A DNA stretch of 64,000 nt, taken from contig NW_004457711.1 of NCBI RefSeq assembly GCF_000203815.1, forward strand, positions 62,001 through 126,000. Reading direction: 5' to 3'. How positions within the stretch are numbered: the stretch's first letter is position 1; every line of letters starts with the position of its first letter. A model generated the notes under the pieces. The model was not told the origin of the DNA and searched no databases. It worked only from the letters and a program-made list of their open reading frames with translations. The DNA comes from Cavenderia fasciculata (Eukaryota; Evosea; Eumycetozoa; Acytosteliales; Cavenderiaceae). The translations under genes were made by a program, and so were the position numbers. Shown in pieces: positions 24,122 through 36,131 of the stretch.

Positions 24122-26308
24122 ATGAATCAACAACAACAACAACAAAAAATAGAACAACCAATAAAAAAAGTTTTAACTAGTATATATTTATTAAAGAATA
24201 TAAAGAAATGGATAACTTTAATACACAAGATAGAGTCTAGAGATATCATTCGTTATAGAATCATCAATGATAAGACACAATCATTTTCACCTGTCAACTT
24301 GAATCCAATATTACCACATCCAGATCTATTGATAAAGACATTCAATCAAGCATCAAAGGTTATTTGGTTGTTGGACAATGGTTATGAACAGGTGATACTT
24401 GACAAACTCAGACTAAACCATTCGTTGCTATTTGAAGGTATTGGATGGTTAGATCATATCAAACCAAATAGCTTTTCTGCTGTTTCTTTTCAAACCGACA
24501 AGATACGTGACCTTCTCAATCGTTCCATCAGAGAGCTTGGTATCACAGAACAAGAAGATTTCCTAGACCACATCTCTAGAATTGGAAAGACTAGAAACAA
24601 GTTGTTATTTAATGAATCGATTACTATCTTTCTTGAAACCTATAGGTTGGAACCTTTTACCAATCTATACCATTTCTACAAACAATTTGGTCCAAAACTA
24701 TATACAGACATTATCAGCAAAGATGTATCGTTTCGTGGTGGTGATCATCAAAATCTATTTGAACGATACATGTCTAATCCACAACTCAGCATTGGTCGTT
24801 TTCTACTTTTCGAGATAACCAACGATGCAATGATCCATTTCAGACAACAAGATATCAGTCATATTCAACTCTTTGATGTCTATCAACTATTGTTCCAACT
24901 CAACGACTACTCTCTCTTTCAAAAGGTTCAATCTTTTGATCCTCAAATTGGCTCTGTAAATCCATCTTCATTTGGTGAATACATTGCTCAAACTCTTGAC
25001 GATATCATCAACGTTAAAGAGGATAACATCAAGATTATAGAATCTGTCTGGACAAAGTTCTTCCTTCGAACCATTCCAGATAGTTTATTGGAAAGCGCAG
25101 TTAAAGAGTTGCAAGGATTTGATGACCAAGAAAGATCCAAACTTTCAAATGTTCTAAAGGCTATCGAAACATGTTTGCTTGTAGTCAAATTTTTACCATC
25201 AATATCGCACGTCAACAATGCACTCACACAACTATTAAAGCACTATGAAAACCCAAAGGTTTTGGAAATCATCATTCAAATCATCGTTCCCCATATTCCA
25301 ATCGACGATAAAATAATGTATTTGTTTAGAGCTGCCTGTTCATCGGGTCGTCTACAACACGTCGAATATGTCCACGCCAAGATGAAAGGGATGGAATCTT
25401 ATCAACACCTAAAGATCAAACAAACAAACCCACCCGTCACAGAGAATATTCATATTTTTAAATACCTTGAACGTTATTATCACTATACTCAAGAGGATCT
25501 TTCCGCCCAACTTGATTTAGTAATCAAGGACTATACATTTGCTACATATATCATCCACACTCACATTCAAAATTTACCAACCATTCCGAAAATGCATATT
25601 GTCGACGCAATCACTGGTGGAGATGTTGACGTGGTTGTTTATCTTTTGGAAACATACTACCGTACCAATTACATCTTCTTTTTAGATGAAGAGCTTTTAC
25701 ATCTATTTAAACACTCTCACTCTATCTACTTTCTTGTAAAGAACTTCAAAACACTCAAACAGTGGTTCAACGAAACAACCTTTGGCCAGTATTCTAGGTG
25801 CCTTATTCACATGGCAATCTATTTTGACAAGTTGGATATAGTCAAATTCCTCAGACCAAGGGATTGTTCTCTGGAATACTGTTTTGCTAGCTCACCGGAA
25901 TTAATCACCTATTGTACAAAGCTATTGGGTGAACAAGGTTTCTACTGTGAGCCAAATAGTTGGGTCAATATTGGAAGAATCGGAAACATTAGAATATTGG
26001 AATTGGTGATTACAAACAACTCAAATACCACAAATAATCTAAATCATGTACTTAGGGGAGCCTTTGAATACGGAAACCTGTCAATCATTAGTCATATCGA
26101 AGAGAAATATCATCTCATCAAGTACAACGCCACCAATTTAACCCGTTCATTAATGTATAATGCAACCAATATTGTCGAATATTATTTGACCAACAGAAGC
26201 TCCTCTGTTGATCCACAACTTATCGATCTCCTCCTAACACAAGAAAGAATAGATCCAAAAATTGTTAAATTATTAAAAGATCATAAGAACAAAGTAAATA
26301 AAAATTAA
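24122..26308 (+). CDS. large dictyostelid ankyrin-like repeat protein
   Basis: Single exon, 728 residues, starting at MNQQQQ; the open frame reaches back to 24026 but that part translates T-rich 5' leader. The body is built of loosely repeated 30-35-residue helix pairs of ankyrin type, for example LFRAACSSGRLQHVEYVHAKM, DAITGGDVDVVVYLLE, IHMAIYFDKLDIVKFLR and LRGAFEYGNLSIISHIEEKY. The first ~330 residues are helical without clear repeats. This organisation, long intronless genes with an N-terminal unknown region and C-terminal ankyrin-like repeats, matches an expanded dictyostelid family known from general knowledge of these genomes. No catalytic motif was seen. Function is unknown, presumably protein binding. 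Confidence 0.75.
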   Translation: MNQQQQQQKIEQPIKKVLTSIYLLKNIKKWITLIHKIESRDIIRYRIINDKTQSFSPVNLNPILPHPDLLIKTFNQASKVIWLLDNGYEQVILDKLRLNHSLLFEGIGWLDHIKPNSFSAVSFQTDKIRDLLNRSIRELGITEQEDFLDHISRIGKTRNKLLFNESITIFLETYRLEPFTNLYHFYKQFGPKLYTDIISKDVSFRGGDHQNLFERYMSNPQLSIGRFLLFEITNDAMIHFRQQDISHIQLFDVYQLLFQLNDYSLFQKVQSFDPQIGSVNPSSFGEYIAQTLDDIINVKEDNIKIIESVWTKFFLRTIPDSLLESAVKELQGFDDQERSKLSNVLKAIETCLLVVKFLPSISHVNNALTQLLKHYENPKVLEIIIQIIVPHIPIDDKIMYLFRAACSSGRLQHVEYVHAKMKGMESYQHLKIKQTNPPVTENIHIFKYLERYYHYTQEDLSAQLDLVIKDYTFATYIIHTHIQNLPTIPKMHIVDAITGGDVDVVVYLLETYYRTNYIFFLDEELLHLFKHSHSIYFLVKNFKTLKQWFNETTFGQYSRCLIHMAIYFDKLDIVKFLRPRDCSLEYCFASSPELITYCTKLLGEQGFYCEPNSWVNIGRIGNIRILELVITNNSNTTNNLNHVLRGAFEYGNLSIISHIEEKYHLIKYNATNLTRSLMYNATNIVEYYLTNRSSSVDPQLIDLLLTQERIDPKIVKLLKDHKNKVNKN

Positions 26309-26436
26309 ATCTTTATAAGATGATTCTGTTGAATCCTTCAAAATTTAAATGATAAGTTAATTAAAAATTAAACTCGACCGCTACTTCAAAAAAATGATAT
26401 GATTTTGTTCATTATCATTCTAATTACAAATATAGA

Positions 26437-27034
26437 ATGACAGATAAAGCATCATTGGTAGAGGATTTAACAAAAAAGTTGAATCTAAAAGAAGATGATA
26501 TTCAATATACAGCATACAAAGGTGAAATAGAGATACAAGAGATCATTGCGCTGATCGAGTGTGAACTCTCAGAACCATATACCATCTTTACATATAGATT
26601 CTTTTTAAACAATTGGCCTGAACTATGCTTTCTAGCACGTGATCCAAGTGGTCAACTTGTTGGGATTGTCATCTCTAAGAAATCGATTCACAATCATTTA
26701 CAAAGAGGTTATATAGGAATGATTGTAGTTGATAAAAGATATAGAAGATTAGGAATAGGTATGAAAAGAGAGAAAGAAGAACATATTAGATAGATTATGA
26801 TTAACAAGTTTAACTTTGAGTTTAGGTTCGAAGCTTGTGAAAACTACTATTACTAAAATGATTGAACTCGATTGTGATGAAGTTGTTTTGGAGACTATCA
26901 TCACCAATACACCTGCTATTACACTCTATGAAAACCTTGGATTCTTGCGCGTTAAAAGATTATTTAGATATTACACATCGGGGACTGATGCCATCCGTTT
27001 ATTATTACCCCTTAAACTACAACCAATTATTTAA
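26437..27034 (+). CDS. naa30: N-alpha-acetyltransferase 30 (NatC catalytic subunit)
   Basis: Two exons (26437-26758, 26826-27034) give 176 residues. This GNAT fold carries NAA30/MAK3 hallmarks: LSEPYTIFTYRFFLNNWPEL, YIGMIVVDKRYRRLGIG-S across the intron (acetyl-CoA P-loop RxxGxGxxL), and the motif-B ending TNTPAITLYENLGF followed by RLFRYYTSGTDAIRL. NatC acetylates nascent proteins starting Met-Leu, Met-Ile, Met-Phe or Met-Trp at the ribosome with NAA35 and NAA38. The phase-1 intron interrupts the acetyl-CoA binding loop. It is complete, with no long extension. Its 3' end lies 74 bp from the convergent BRWD gene. Confidence 0.93.
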
Positions 27035-27108
27035 TAATGTATAAATAAATATGTAAGAACCAAATATAAAGGTTTATAATGGATAATAATCGAAAGGCTA
27101 TTGTACCT

Positions 27109-30100
27109 TTAGGAAATTAGTTTATTGGTGCGTATTTTTAAAGACAATGGCATCTTTTTGGCAATTGGCGTAACTGGATTCTCTTGTTGTTGTTGTTGGA
27201 CATTATTGTTGTTGGATTCAGTACTAGAATTAACAGAGTCTACTTCTATATCATCATTGGAAATATCTTCAAAACTACTATCTTTTTCTTCTTCTTCCTC
27301 TTCTAGACTTTCTTCCTCTTCTTCAATTAATTTTGTTGGTTTTCTTCTCTTGATTTGATGAGTTGATTTTCCATTTTGGGTAGTGGTAGACTTTCTTTTA
27401 AACTTGTTACCAAGTTCATTATCAGAGTCAATTGAAAAGTCATCATCGTTTTCTTGTTCCGACTCTATTTGCTCTTCCTCTTCTTCTTCCTGTGGAACAA
27501 TGTCATTTTGTTTTTTTAATCTAGATGTTCTTGTTGAAACCATTGTTTGAGGAATTGTGATGACTAGTGATTTTGATCTTGTTATTCCTGTTGTTGGTGT
27601 TGGATTAATATTATTATTATTTGCCAAAGCTGATCTTGTTCTTCGTGGTGGATTCCTAACAACCATATCTTCTTCCTCTTCATCATCTTCATCCTTTTCA
27701 CTTTGATCTTCTTCTTGTTGTTGTTCTATATCAACTTCCATTGATTCTTCTTGGTCAGTTTTATTATCAATTGATTCTTGTCCATGATCTATTTCGCTAC
27801 CTGGTGGAAGATATTCCCTGAGGGAAGCCAAAACTTGATGATACACGAGCTTTGAGTTTCTTGCAATTTTGGTGTTGGGTTGGTTGTATGTAAATGCACT
27901 TCGCATGATCAACTCTGTATCGTGTGCAACCGATTCAACTCGACGATAATAGTCGTTTCTCAGACGAGAGAATATGGTTGAAAAGTCCATTGGGTGGGCG
28001 ACATAATGGATGTAGAGGGGATACGATTCCAAATCTACTGGCTCCAAATAGGGCAAACATATTTCATTTTCGACGATATCTTCCAATGTAGCAATGATCG
28101 AATCACGTACTTGAGGTTCGATAACCTCTTCTGATTCATCAGTCATTGTTCGCAATAATTTATCGACAAGCATCAAATAAGATGTTTGGTCTATATCTTG
28201 TTCCATTTCCGAATCATCCTCTTCTTGCTCTCCTGCTGCTGCTGCTGCTTCTATTTCTTGATCGGTCAATAATTCTATTTCCCAAGGACTAACCCTGTCA
28301 TCATTGCCATCCTGACTCCAACAAACCAATATTCTTTCCCATAAACTGTCTGGGTAATTTGGATCCGAAGGGGCAATACTCTTGATTCTACCATTGTACC
28401 ACTTTTCTTCATCGGGATAATACATTTTAAATTTCATTCCTGGTGCCCATCGCGTCTCGAGGCTCCTTTTAACCTTACTTGCCAATACCAAATAATCTGG
28501 AATGTCACTAACATGATAAAATACCTTGATTTCATCTTCTTCATCGGGACTTGAAACAGGTTTTAGCGTGATTTGTGCCTGATGCAATCCGGGATTGCTA
28601 GATTGAGGCGAGGTGATAATATATTTTAATTCTTTGATAATACATTCTTCTGCTGTAGACAACCACAATAGAGATAAACCAACGTCTTGGACAACCTCAT
28701 CTGGGTACATATCTAAATATTTTTTATGTCCTTGGTGGAAATAAATTACATTATCTCCAATCTAAAAAAGGAATCAATTGTTAGAAATATTCAAGGTAAA
28801 AGATATTATTAATATTGTTTACATACTTGTGGTATATAAGAGGTAATAGAATTATTAGAGTCAACCAATAACCATTTTGGACAAAGAGGAGGTGAAGAGG
28901 AGGGTTTTAAAGCTGTAGGTACACTGTTGGGTTTTAAGGTGAACCTTGCTTTTCTCTTTTTCTTGTTTGTTTTATCTTTTTTCATTCGATCATCATCATC
29001 TTGATCATCTTGTTGGTCATCTCCACTTTCAAATTCCTCTTGGTAATCCTCATCATCATCGTCTTCATCTTCTTCGTCATCCTCGCCGTTTGCATTGTTA
29101 CTATAGGCATAAATAGAACGAGTTGACATTGGACGACCTCTTTTTCTTTTTATCATTGAATCAGCTGTTGTTGATTCGTTACCATCCTGTCCATTATCTT
29201 CATCACTTGGTATTTCAGTTGGTAGCCCCAATGTCTCTATAATTTCATCAAGTTGTCCATTTGTTGTTCTACTTCTTGTCAATGGGATTTTTCTTCTTAA
29301 TATTTTCTTTTTCTTTTCTAAAAAGTTTGATAAAACAAATTAAAAGATTTAATAAATAGATAATAATAAATAAATAAATAATTTCTTTTTTTCTACTTAC
29401 GTTCAACCATTTTCCTACTTTGACTTCTTGTTGTAATTTGGTTTTCATCATTTGAGTCTTCTTCCTCTTCTTCTTCTTCCTCTTCAGATTCTTCTTCTTC
29501 AGAGGATTCTGACTGATTTCTCTCTGATTCCTCCTCAGAGGGGACAAAATCGTCATCTGAAAGATCACTAGGAATTGGAAGATCATAATCATCAACAGAC
29601 TCTTCCTCTTCTGTTTCTTCTTGTTGTGCTTGTGTTGGTGGTTGTTTTCTTCCTCTTGGTTTTTTTGTTGGTGTGGGTGGTTCTGGAGGTATAATAAACT
29701 CTCTTTTTTGTTTTGGTTCCTCTTTGAGAGAGAGCTCTGTTTCATACTCTAATAATTGTTTGTATCGACGCAGATCCTCTTGATATTGAGCTGTTTTGGA
29801 ATAATTTTTGGGTTCAGGTGGGGGTGGTGGTTGGAAACCATAGGATTGTCCTTGATAGTTGACAAGCAGCGGTTGTGGTAAAAGATGAGGTGCTGTTTGA
29901 GTAAGATCATCCAATACATAACCATAAAGATCACGAATGAGTGAATGATAGTCGTTGTGAAAAAATTGTTCAAATGGTGTATTTGAAAAGCGGGTGGAAT
30001 TTACATCTCCTCCAATTTCAAACATGTACCATTTTCCAGTGTTGGTTGTAACACACAACTGTGTTCCATCGGGAGAGAATCCACCATCTGAAATCTGTGA

Positions 30101-31397
30101 CGAAGCAATCAAATTATCCAAAATAAACTTTTTTACAACTACTCCTCTTTCAATATCCCACAATAAAACCATAGAGTCATAGCCAGCACTCATCACTAGT
30201 CTTCTATCAAACGGATGAGTATCCAATACAAATACATCTGAAAGATGTTCTGTTAATTCTCTACACAATGACCCATCGTTGGCATCCCAAACTCTTATAA
30301 CATGATCAGCTGTTATGATAAATCTATCATCCAACGACCAAACAACTGTTCTTAATTTATCTTTAAAATTTCTTTTTTGAGAATTAATTCCTCTTGAATT
30401 AACTAAAGTAGATGGAAAATAAAATTAGAATAGGTTTTCTATTTCTTTTTTTCTTTTTTTTTCTCTCATACAAGTTATTTGATTCCAAATGGTACCATAG
30501 GAATGTTTCCAAATGATTACAGTACCATCGTCGGTACCAGATATGATAGAATCACTTTTATGATTACAAGATAATAATTTTATAGTGGGGGTATGACCCT
30601 CCAAAGTATTTACAAGTACGGGTGGATGTGATGCAAGTGACCAGATAGTGATAGATGTTCCACTGGCAATAAATACAAGTGTACCAGCATTGTTAAAACT
30701 GGCACTGTTGATTGAAGATGTTGAAGATTGTAAAATACAAGACTTTGATAAATCGTCGAGATCCCATAGACGACAAACGCCATAAGAATCTGAACTGAGA
30801 ACAAGATTTCTATCGGGTGTTGGACAAAATGATACAGAGGTGATAAAATTCTTTGTCGATACTTCGTGTCCTAGTAGAGTGTGTATGGGGGCATAGCTAT
30901 ACAAATCCCAAACACGAACAGTACTATCATTGGACGCAGATACCAACATTGAATTATCAAAACTAACAGACATATCTGTAATATCACCTGCATGCGCTCG
31001 TAAAGTCCTTATTAATCTACCAGTACTCGATGACCAAACTTTAACCAAATGATCATCTGCTCCAGTTATAAATCTATCTCCTGTTTTATCAAATGTAAAA
31101 CAATATGTTGGTGCTTTATGTGCTTGAACTGTTACAATCTAAATAAAATTATAAATATTATTAATAAATGGAATAAATGAATAGATATTAATTAATTTAC
31201 ATACCAATTGGAAATTTGATGAAAATGGTAATGGTTGTTGTAATTTTCTAGATCCATCAAGTTCTCTTGATAAAACTTTAGATGTAAATGGTACCATTTC
31301 ATTATTTTCATTATTCTTTGATCGAGTGTTTCTTATTGCATTATTAATGGTTCTCTTGTTTGTCGTTGTTAGAGGGTATAATAATTTTGGTAATTGA

Positions 31398-31461
<64 letters not shown>

Positions 31462-31536
31462 GAACAATAGGTAAATGTTGATTCTGTTGAAAAGTCTCAC
31501 CAATAATATCTGGTGAAGAATTTGTCAATTCTTTTA

Positions 31537-31573
<37 letters not shown>

Positions 31574-31657
31574 TACATTTTGAACAATGAAATTATTGAT
31601 GCCATTGTTATTATTATTATTATTATTTTGAGGTGTCAGTATAGGAGGAGTTGGTAA

Positions 31658-31689
<32 letters not shown>

Positions 31690-32401
31690 ATCTAATTCTA
31701 TTCAGGTTTGTTGTTGGAGTTGTTGTTGTTGTCGGAGGAGGAGTCATTGAATAATCACCTGATGCCAATAGTGATTTAGTTTTGAGTGGTAGTCTTGAAT
31801 GATGTCCCTTTTCATTCATTAAATATTTATAAGATTGAATCATTGATTTCAAATAGTCTGGTGAACAATGTTTATATTTATTCCTCTACACATGTGGATG
31901 ATAATAGAAAGTTGTTAGAGTTTGTAGAGTAGAGATTTAATCTTTGTCAAAGAGACATACCAAATCAGTCATATCATAGTTGTATTCATCACCATCCCAA
32001 GATATTCTTTTCTCCAATAGATCATGTTCATTTAGTTGATCAAATAGTGATGATTGGAGATGAGGAGTGATTGGTAATTTAGACAACCATTGTAATACCA
32101 GAAAGTTTAGTTCCTTTTCGCTTATATCTAATTCCTTTCTATCGGTTTCAAGTTTTTGTTGTTGTTGTTGTAATAGTAGTAATTGTTGTTTCTGTTGTTG
32201 TTGTTGCTGTTGTTGATGTTGTTCAAATGTTATTATATTAGTAGTTGTAGTTGTTGTCGATGTAGTCGTAGTCGTTGTTGTTGTTGTTGTTGGTATAGTT
32301 ATCGTAGTATTAACAGGTGAAACAACCGCTGCTGCTGCTGCAACAGTCACTCCATTATTATTATTATTGCTACTGTTATCAAGTAGAGTATTGGTTACAA
32401 A

Positions 32402-32446
<45 letters not shown>

Positions 32447-32524
32447 GTTGTTGTTATTATTATTATTATTTTGAATTATATTCTCAGTAGTTGTACTGCT
32501 GAGTGGTACATCGATATTCATCAT
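27109..32524 (-). CDS. BRWD/PHIP-type WD40-Tudor-bromodomain protein
   Basis: Six exons (32524-31961, 31885-31205, 31138-30472, 30402-29401, 29317-28827, 28761-27109) give 1685 residues in a continuous frame. The N-terminus is poly-Asn/Thr/Gln, then a BRWD-type helical segment (ELNFLVLQWLSKLP; SWDGDEYNYDM; HSRLPLKTKSLLASGDYS). About eight WD40 repeats occupy residues 416-750 (TYCFTFDKTGDRFITGADD; MLVSASNDSTVRVWDL; DDRFIITADHVIRVWDA). Acidic linkers lead to a crypto-Tudor segment (MKFKMYYPDEEKWYNGRIKS, about residue 1230) and one bromodomain (about 1355-1450; CLPYLEPVDLESYPLYIHYV, FTYNQPNTKI). Animal BRWD proteins have two bromodomains; the first seems reduced to the Tudor-like part. Expected role is a chromatin reader, possibly a CUL4-DDB1 substrate receptor. 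Long poly-Gln and poly-Asn tracts are encoded at 31399-31461 and 32400-32470. Confidence 0.9.
31399..31461. repeat. (TTG)n tract encoding poly-Gln in the BRWD-like protein
   Basis: About 63 bp of nearly pure TTG on the plus strand, read as CAA on the minus strand, inside exon 2 of the BRWD-like gene. Confidence 0.9.
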
Positions 32525-32972
32525 TATATAATTCTATTGTGCGTTATTATCTTGTCTGATGGTACATTATCATAAATATCCTTATCCTTGTATATATATA
32601 GATATAGATATAATATATCTCAGTCTGTGTTTCTCTTCTACAATTTAGTTGAAAGGGAGTAGTAGTTTTTGTTTCCCTCCCAAAAAAATTAATTCGAATT
32701 TTGGGGCTAATATTATAAAATATAACAAATAATTTCAACAATACTTTAAATTGACTGTATAGATTATTCAATCAAAATTTATCTATCTATCTATCTATCT
32801 AAATATATTTCTCTGGGGATTTGTCTATTGTCCTATTTATACGTACTAACAACAATTATTTGTTTTTTTTTTAATTTTTGAAAGTCCGCACCAATCACTT
32901 GAACTTCTTGGGTACCCTATCAATCAATGATATCATAACAGATAGATAGATAGATATAGAAAACCTTCAAAG
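32525..32972. promoter_or_regulatory. divergent region BRWD-like / OST4
   Basis: About 450 bp with no gene other than the flanking ones. It holds TATA-like alternating runs (32594-32615) and two GATA/TATC tetranucleotide tracts (about 32779-32801 and 32941-32957). Confidence 0.45.
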
Positions 32973-33089
32973 ATGATGACCGATACCCAATTATCATTCT
33001 TGGCAAACTCACTAGGTGCTATTGCCTTCTTATTAATTGTATTATATCACTACATCACCGCTACTCCTGCTACTCAAAAGCGTGATTAA
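32973..33089 (+). CDS. ost4: OST4, oligosaccharyltransferase micro-subunit
   Basis: A 38-residue open frame, too short for ordinary gene callers. The protein reads MMTDTQLSFLANSLG, then AIAFLLIVLYHYITA and a short tail ending QKRD. It matches the OST4 pattern position by position (human MITDVQLAIFANMLG, then the VLYHY membrane segment). OST4 is a single-pass ER membrane peptide that links STT3 to the ribophorin and OST3/6 part of the N-glycosylation complex. It has no intron, and either of two adjacent ATGs could serve as start. It is embedded in repeat-rich DNA between the divergent BRWD-like and convergent PFD5 genes. Confidence 0.93.
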   Translation: MMTDTQLSFLANSLGAIAFLLIVLYHYITATPATQKRD

Positions 33090-33516
33090 GATAGATAGAT
33101 ATAGATAGATAGACAGACAACAACGATAGATAATAGATAGTCAATCAATAGAAATGTATGTAGATTAATAAAATACTTGTACCTTATAAGGGTGCTAATA
33201 ATACCTTCGTTATCCCCTTCCTCTCTCTCTCTCTCTCTCTCTGTATCTATCTCTTTGCACTCACTACATATATATCTAGGTATACAATAATAATAATGAA
33301 AAATAAACATTCAATAATTAATAACAATAACAACCATCATACTTTATGTAAGGTATACAACGCGGCAGGCAGGCAGGCAGGTAGGCAGTTGTCGATTACA
33401 AAAGGTGATGTCACCGTTTAACAATGCATTTAACATGGTGGTTTGAATCACCAATCACTTTGGAATCATAGTAGGTGGGATATTTTTAGTGCAGCTATAT
33501 AGTATGGTACCATTTA
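33090..33516. other. convergent intergenic region OST4 / PFD5
   Basis: About 430 bp with ATAG tetranucleotide runs after the OST4 stop, a CT tract (33223-33242), a short GCAG/GGCA tandem (33366-33387) and a hairpin-like GGTGATGTCACC (33403-33414). No gene is apparent. Confidence 0.45.
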
Positions 33517-34275
33517 TTATTTCTTTTCTTGTTGTCTCATTAAAGTGATCTTTTGTTGTGCTACTTGCATAACTTGATCCATATGAGATCTCTTTACATT
33601 GATAGCTTGTTGTAATTTTCCTAATTGTTCTGAAATGATTTGTACTTTTCTATTTGTAAATCCTTGTCCTTGATCCAATCCCTTGCATTTTTGGATAATA
33701 ATCATAATTAGTTCATTGTTATTGTTATTATTATTATTATTGTTGTTGTTATTATAGATTGTATATAATACATACCATTTCAACAAAATATTGAGTACCT
33801 ATATCAACCAAAACCTTTTCATTGCAATTAACCTTTCCTGGCAAGTATAGCGACGATGTCAATGGAACTAGAATTTCTTTACCCTCTGCACCTTTTAATC
33901 CTGCAATTGCTTCTTTTGCTTCTATATATTTGTTGGCTGCATGCTTTAATTGTGCTGCAGAGTCTGATAATGTTTGTATTTCCTTTGAGAGATTGTTGAT
34001 TGTTGATTGATAGGATGTTTTGATGTTAGCACCCAACCTTTACCGAATAATCACTTGTGTCTGCTATCTTTTAAGCTATCCTGACTATCATCTGCAAGTA
34101 TACACATCATCGATTGATTGATGAGTATGCTTACCAACTCTATAGCAAGATGCTCAACAATCGATAAAAGTCATTGCTGTGTGTCTTTGTCTATTCATAC
34201 ATTTTCAACTTGTTCTCTGACCATTTCCAATTGTTCTAAACTGAGTGTATTTAAATTGACTTGTTGATCTGCCAT
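33517..34275 (-). CDS. pfdn5: prefoldin subunit 5
   Basis: Three exons (34275-34201, 33982-33776, 33681-33517) give 148 residues. The alpha-prefoldin plan is clear: LSLEQLEMVREQVEN joins EIQTLSDSAAQLKHAANKYI, then LVPLTSSLYLPGKV and VLVDIGTQYFVEM, then the second coiled coil FTNRKVQIISEQLGKLQQAI. Human PFDN5 aligns without gaps across the first junction, which is why I place the acceptor at 33983 rather than keep the upstream in-frame stretch starting LGANIKTSYQ. Prefoldin passes unfolded actin and tubulin to the CCT chaperonin. Intron 1 is about 218 bp and unusually GC-rich for this genome. Confidence 0.9.
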
Positions 34276-34719
34276 CTTGATGTTGGTGGTTGTGCGTATA
34301 TGTATATGTGTATGTATATGTATAAATAGATAGATTGAGATCAAGTAATACTCAGTTGTCGACTGATGTATCTGAACCTCCTCTTTTTTTGTTTTTTTAC
34401 ATTCCAAAGGTTGAATAAATATTGTATAAATCTATAGATGTTATCTCTCTCTCACTCTCTCTCTCTCTCTTTCTCTCTTTTGGTATAACACCAATGTATG
34501 AATATTCTTATTTATACAAAATTGGTTTAATAATTAAAATAATAATATTATTGTCCATTAACCTATCGATTAAATTATCTGTATCAAAATTTTAATTTAT
34601 TTATTATTTATTTAATCAAGAGGATTATTATTTATTATTTATTTATTTATTGTTTAATCAATCAAGTTTTGATATTACTATTGTTGTTGATCTATTTATT
34701 TATTCCATTTAATTTTAAT

Positions 34720-34753
<34 letters not shown>

Positions 34754-34859
34754 CGAACGAAAGCTGAAAACAGACAGCCACCACAAATTAAAGAGACCAC
34801 ACCATTGATTAAATATAGAGAGAGATATAGATAGATAGAGTAGGAGTAATAAAGTAAAG
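34276..34859. promoter_or_regulatory. divergent region PFD5 / KRR1
   Basis: 584 bp of AT-rich DNA with a CT tract (34444-34478), TTTA repeats and a 27-bp poly-A run (34727-34753) placed about 110 bp upstream of the KRR1 start, resembling the homopolymer element common in dictyostelid promoters. No gene is apparent. Confidence 0.5.
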
Positions 34860-35270
34860 ATGGAGACAGAAACAACAACAACAACGTCGACAACATCGAC
34901 AACAACAGATAAAACCAACAAAAAGAATTATCAAAAGAAATCAGATATCAGAGCCAAGAGAGATGTACCAGCAGGTGTTGATATGTGGAAACCAACACCA
35001 CTAAAGAGAGATGAAGTACCAAAGAGAGTACTATACGATGAATCATCATTCTCTACAGTATTCCCAAAGTATAGAGAGAAATATATTAAAGAGATTTGGC
35101 CACTCGTCGAAAAGGAACTTGTTGAACATGGTATCGATTGCAAGTTGGATTTTATCGAAGGTACAATGACCGTTGTCACTACTAAAAAGTGTTGGGATCC
35201 TGTTGCTATCTTAAAGGCTCGTGATCTTATTAAATTATTATCTAGATCTGTACCTTTTGTTCATGTATGT

Positions 35271-35308
<38 letters not shown>

Positions 35309-36131
35309 TAATATAAAGATATCAATATATTCTTATTCTATTTATGTTTATATTTTATTTGTTTAGGCAAAGAAGATTATGGAAGATGATAATAATTGTG
35401 ATATTATAAAGATTGGAGGATTAGTACGTAACAAGGAAAGATTTGTAAAGAGAAGACAAAGATTGATTGGACCAGATGGAGCTACATTGAAATCGATAGA
35501 GTTGTTGACACGTTGCTATGTACTCATTCAAGGTACAACGGTAGCATCGATTGGACCATGGGATGGTTTGGAAAAGGTTAGAAAGATTGTAGAGGATTGT
35601 ATGAAGAATATTCATCCAATCTACAATATCAAAGAGTTGATGATCAGAAGAGAACTCTTTAAAAACGATGCATTAAAGTCTGAGGATTGGTCTAGATTCA
35701 TTCCAAAGTTCAAAAAGAGAAACGTTCAATCAAAGGCACCAGCTCCAAAGAAGAAAAAGAACAGAGATGCTCCATCGGCAAGCACCATCTTTACACCAAG
35801 AAAGGAGGATTTGGAGATGGAATCGGGAGAGTACTTTATGTCAAAGGAGAGCAAAGACAAAAAGAAAAAGGTCGAACGAGAAAAGAAACAAGAAGAAGCT
35901 ACTATTAGACGTCAACAAGCACAGGCCAAGCATTATATTGCTCCTGCTGAAAAGGAATTTGTACAAAATGCTGCTGCTGCTGCCGCTGCTTCAGCCAAAT
36001 CAACCACCGACACCCTTAAAAATATTCAATCAAATATCAACAAGAACAAGAGAAAGGATATTGATTCCTCTTCTGCAAATGATTTTATTCAAGGTAGTGC
36101 TGTTGAACAACCAATAAAGAAAAAGAAATAA
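34860..36131 (+). CDS. krr1: KRR1, small-subunit processome KH protein
   Basis: Two exons (34860-35264, 35367-36131) give 389 residues. After a Thr-rich N-terminus the sequence follows KRR1 closely: [19 protein letters not shown], then [59 protein letters not shown] and [15 protein letters not shown]. The two KH-like units mediate binding to pre-rRNA and Faf1. The tail is Lys/Ala-rich with nuclear signals. The role is early 40S ribosome assembly in the nucleolus. The intron begins GTATGT and carries a (GA)n run. Confidence 0.95.

Noticed and set aside
33983-34036. Upstream in-frame extension of prefoldin 5 exon 2 (LGANIKTSYQ)
   Set aside because: It would add about 18 residues that the family lacks exactly where human PFDN5 aligns without a gap.
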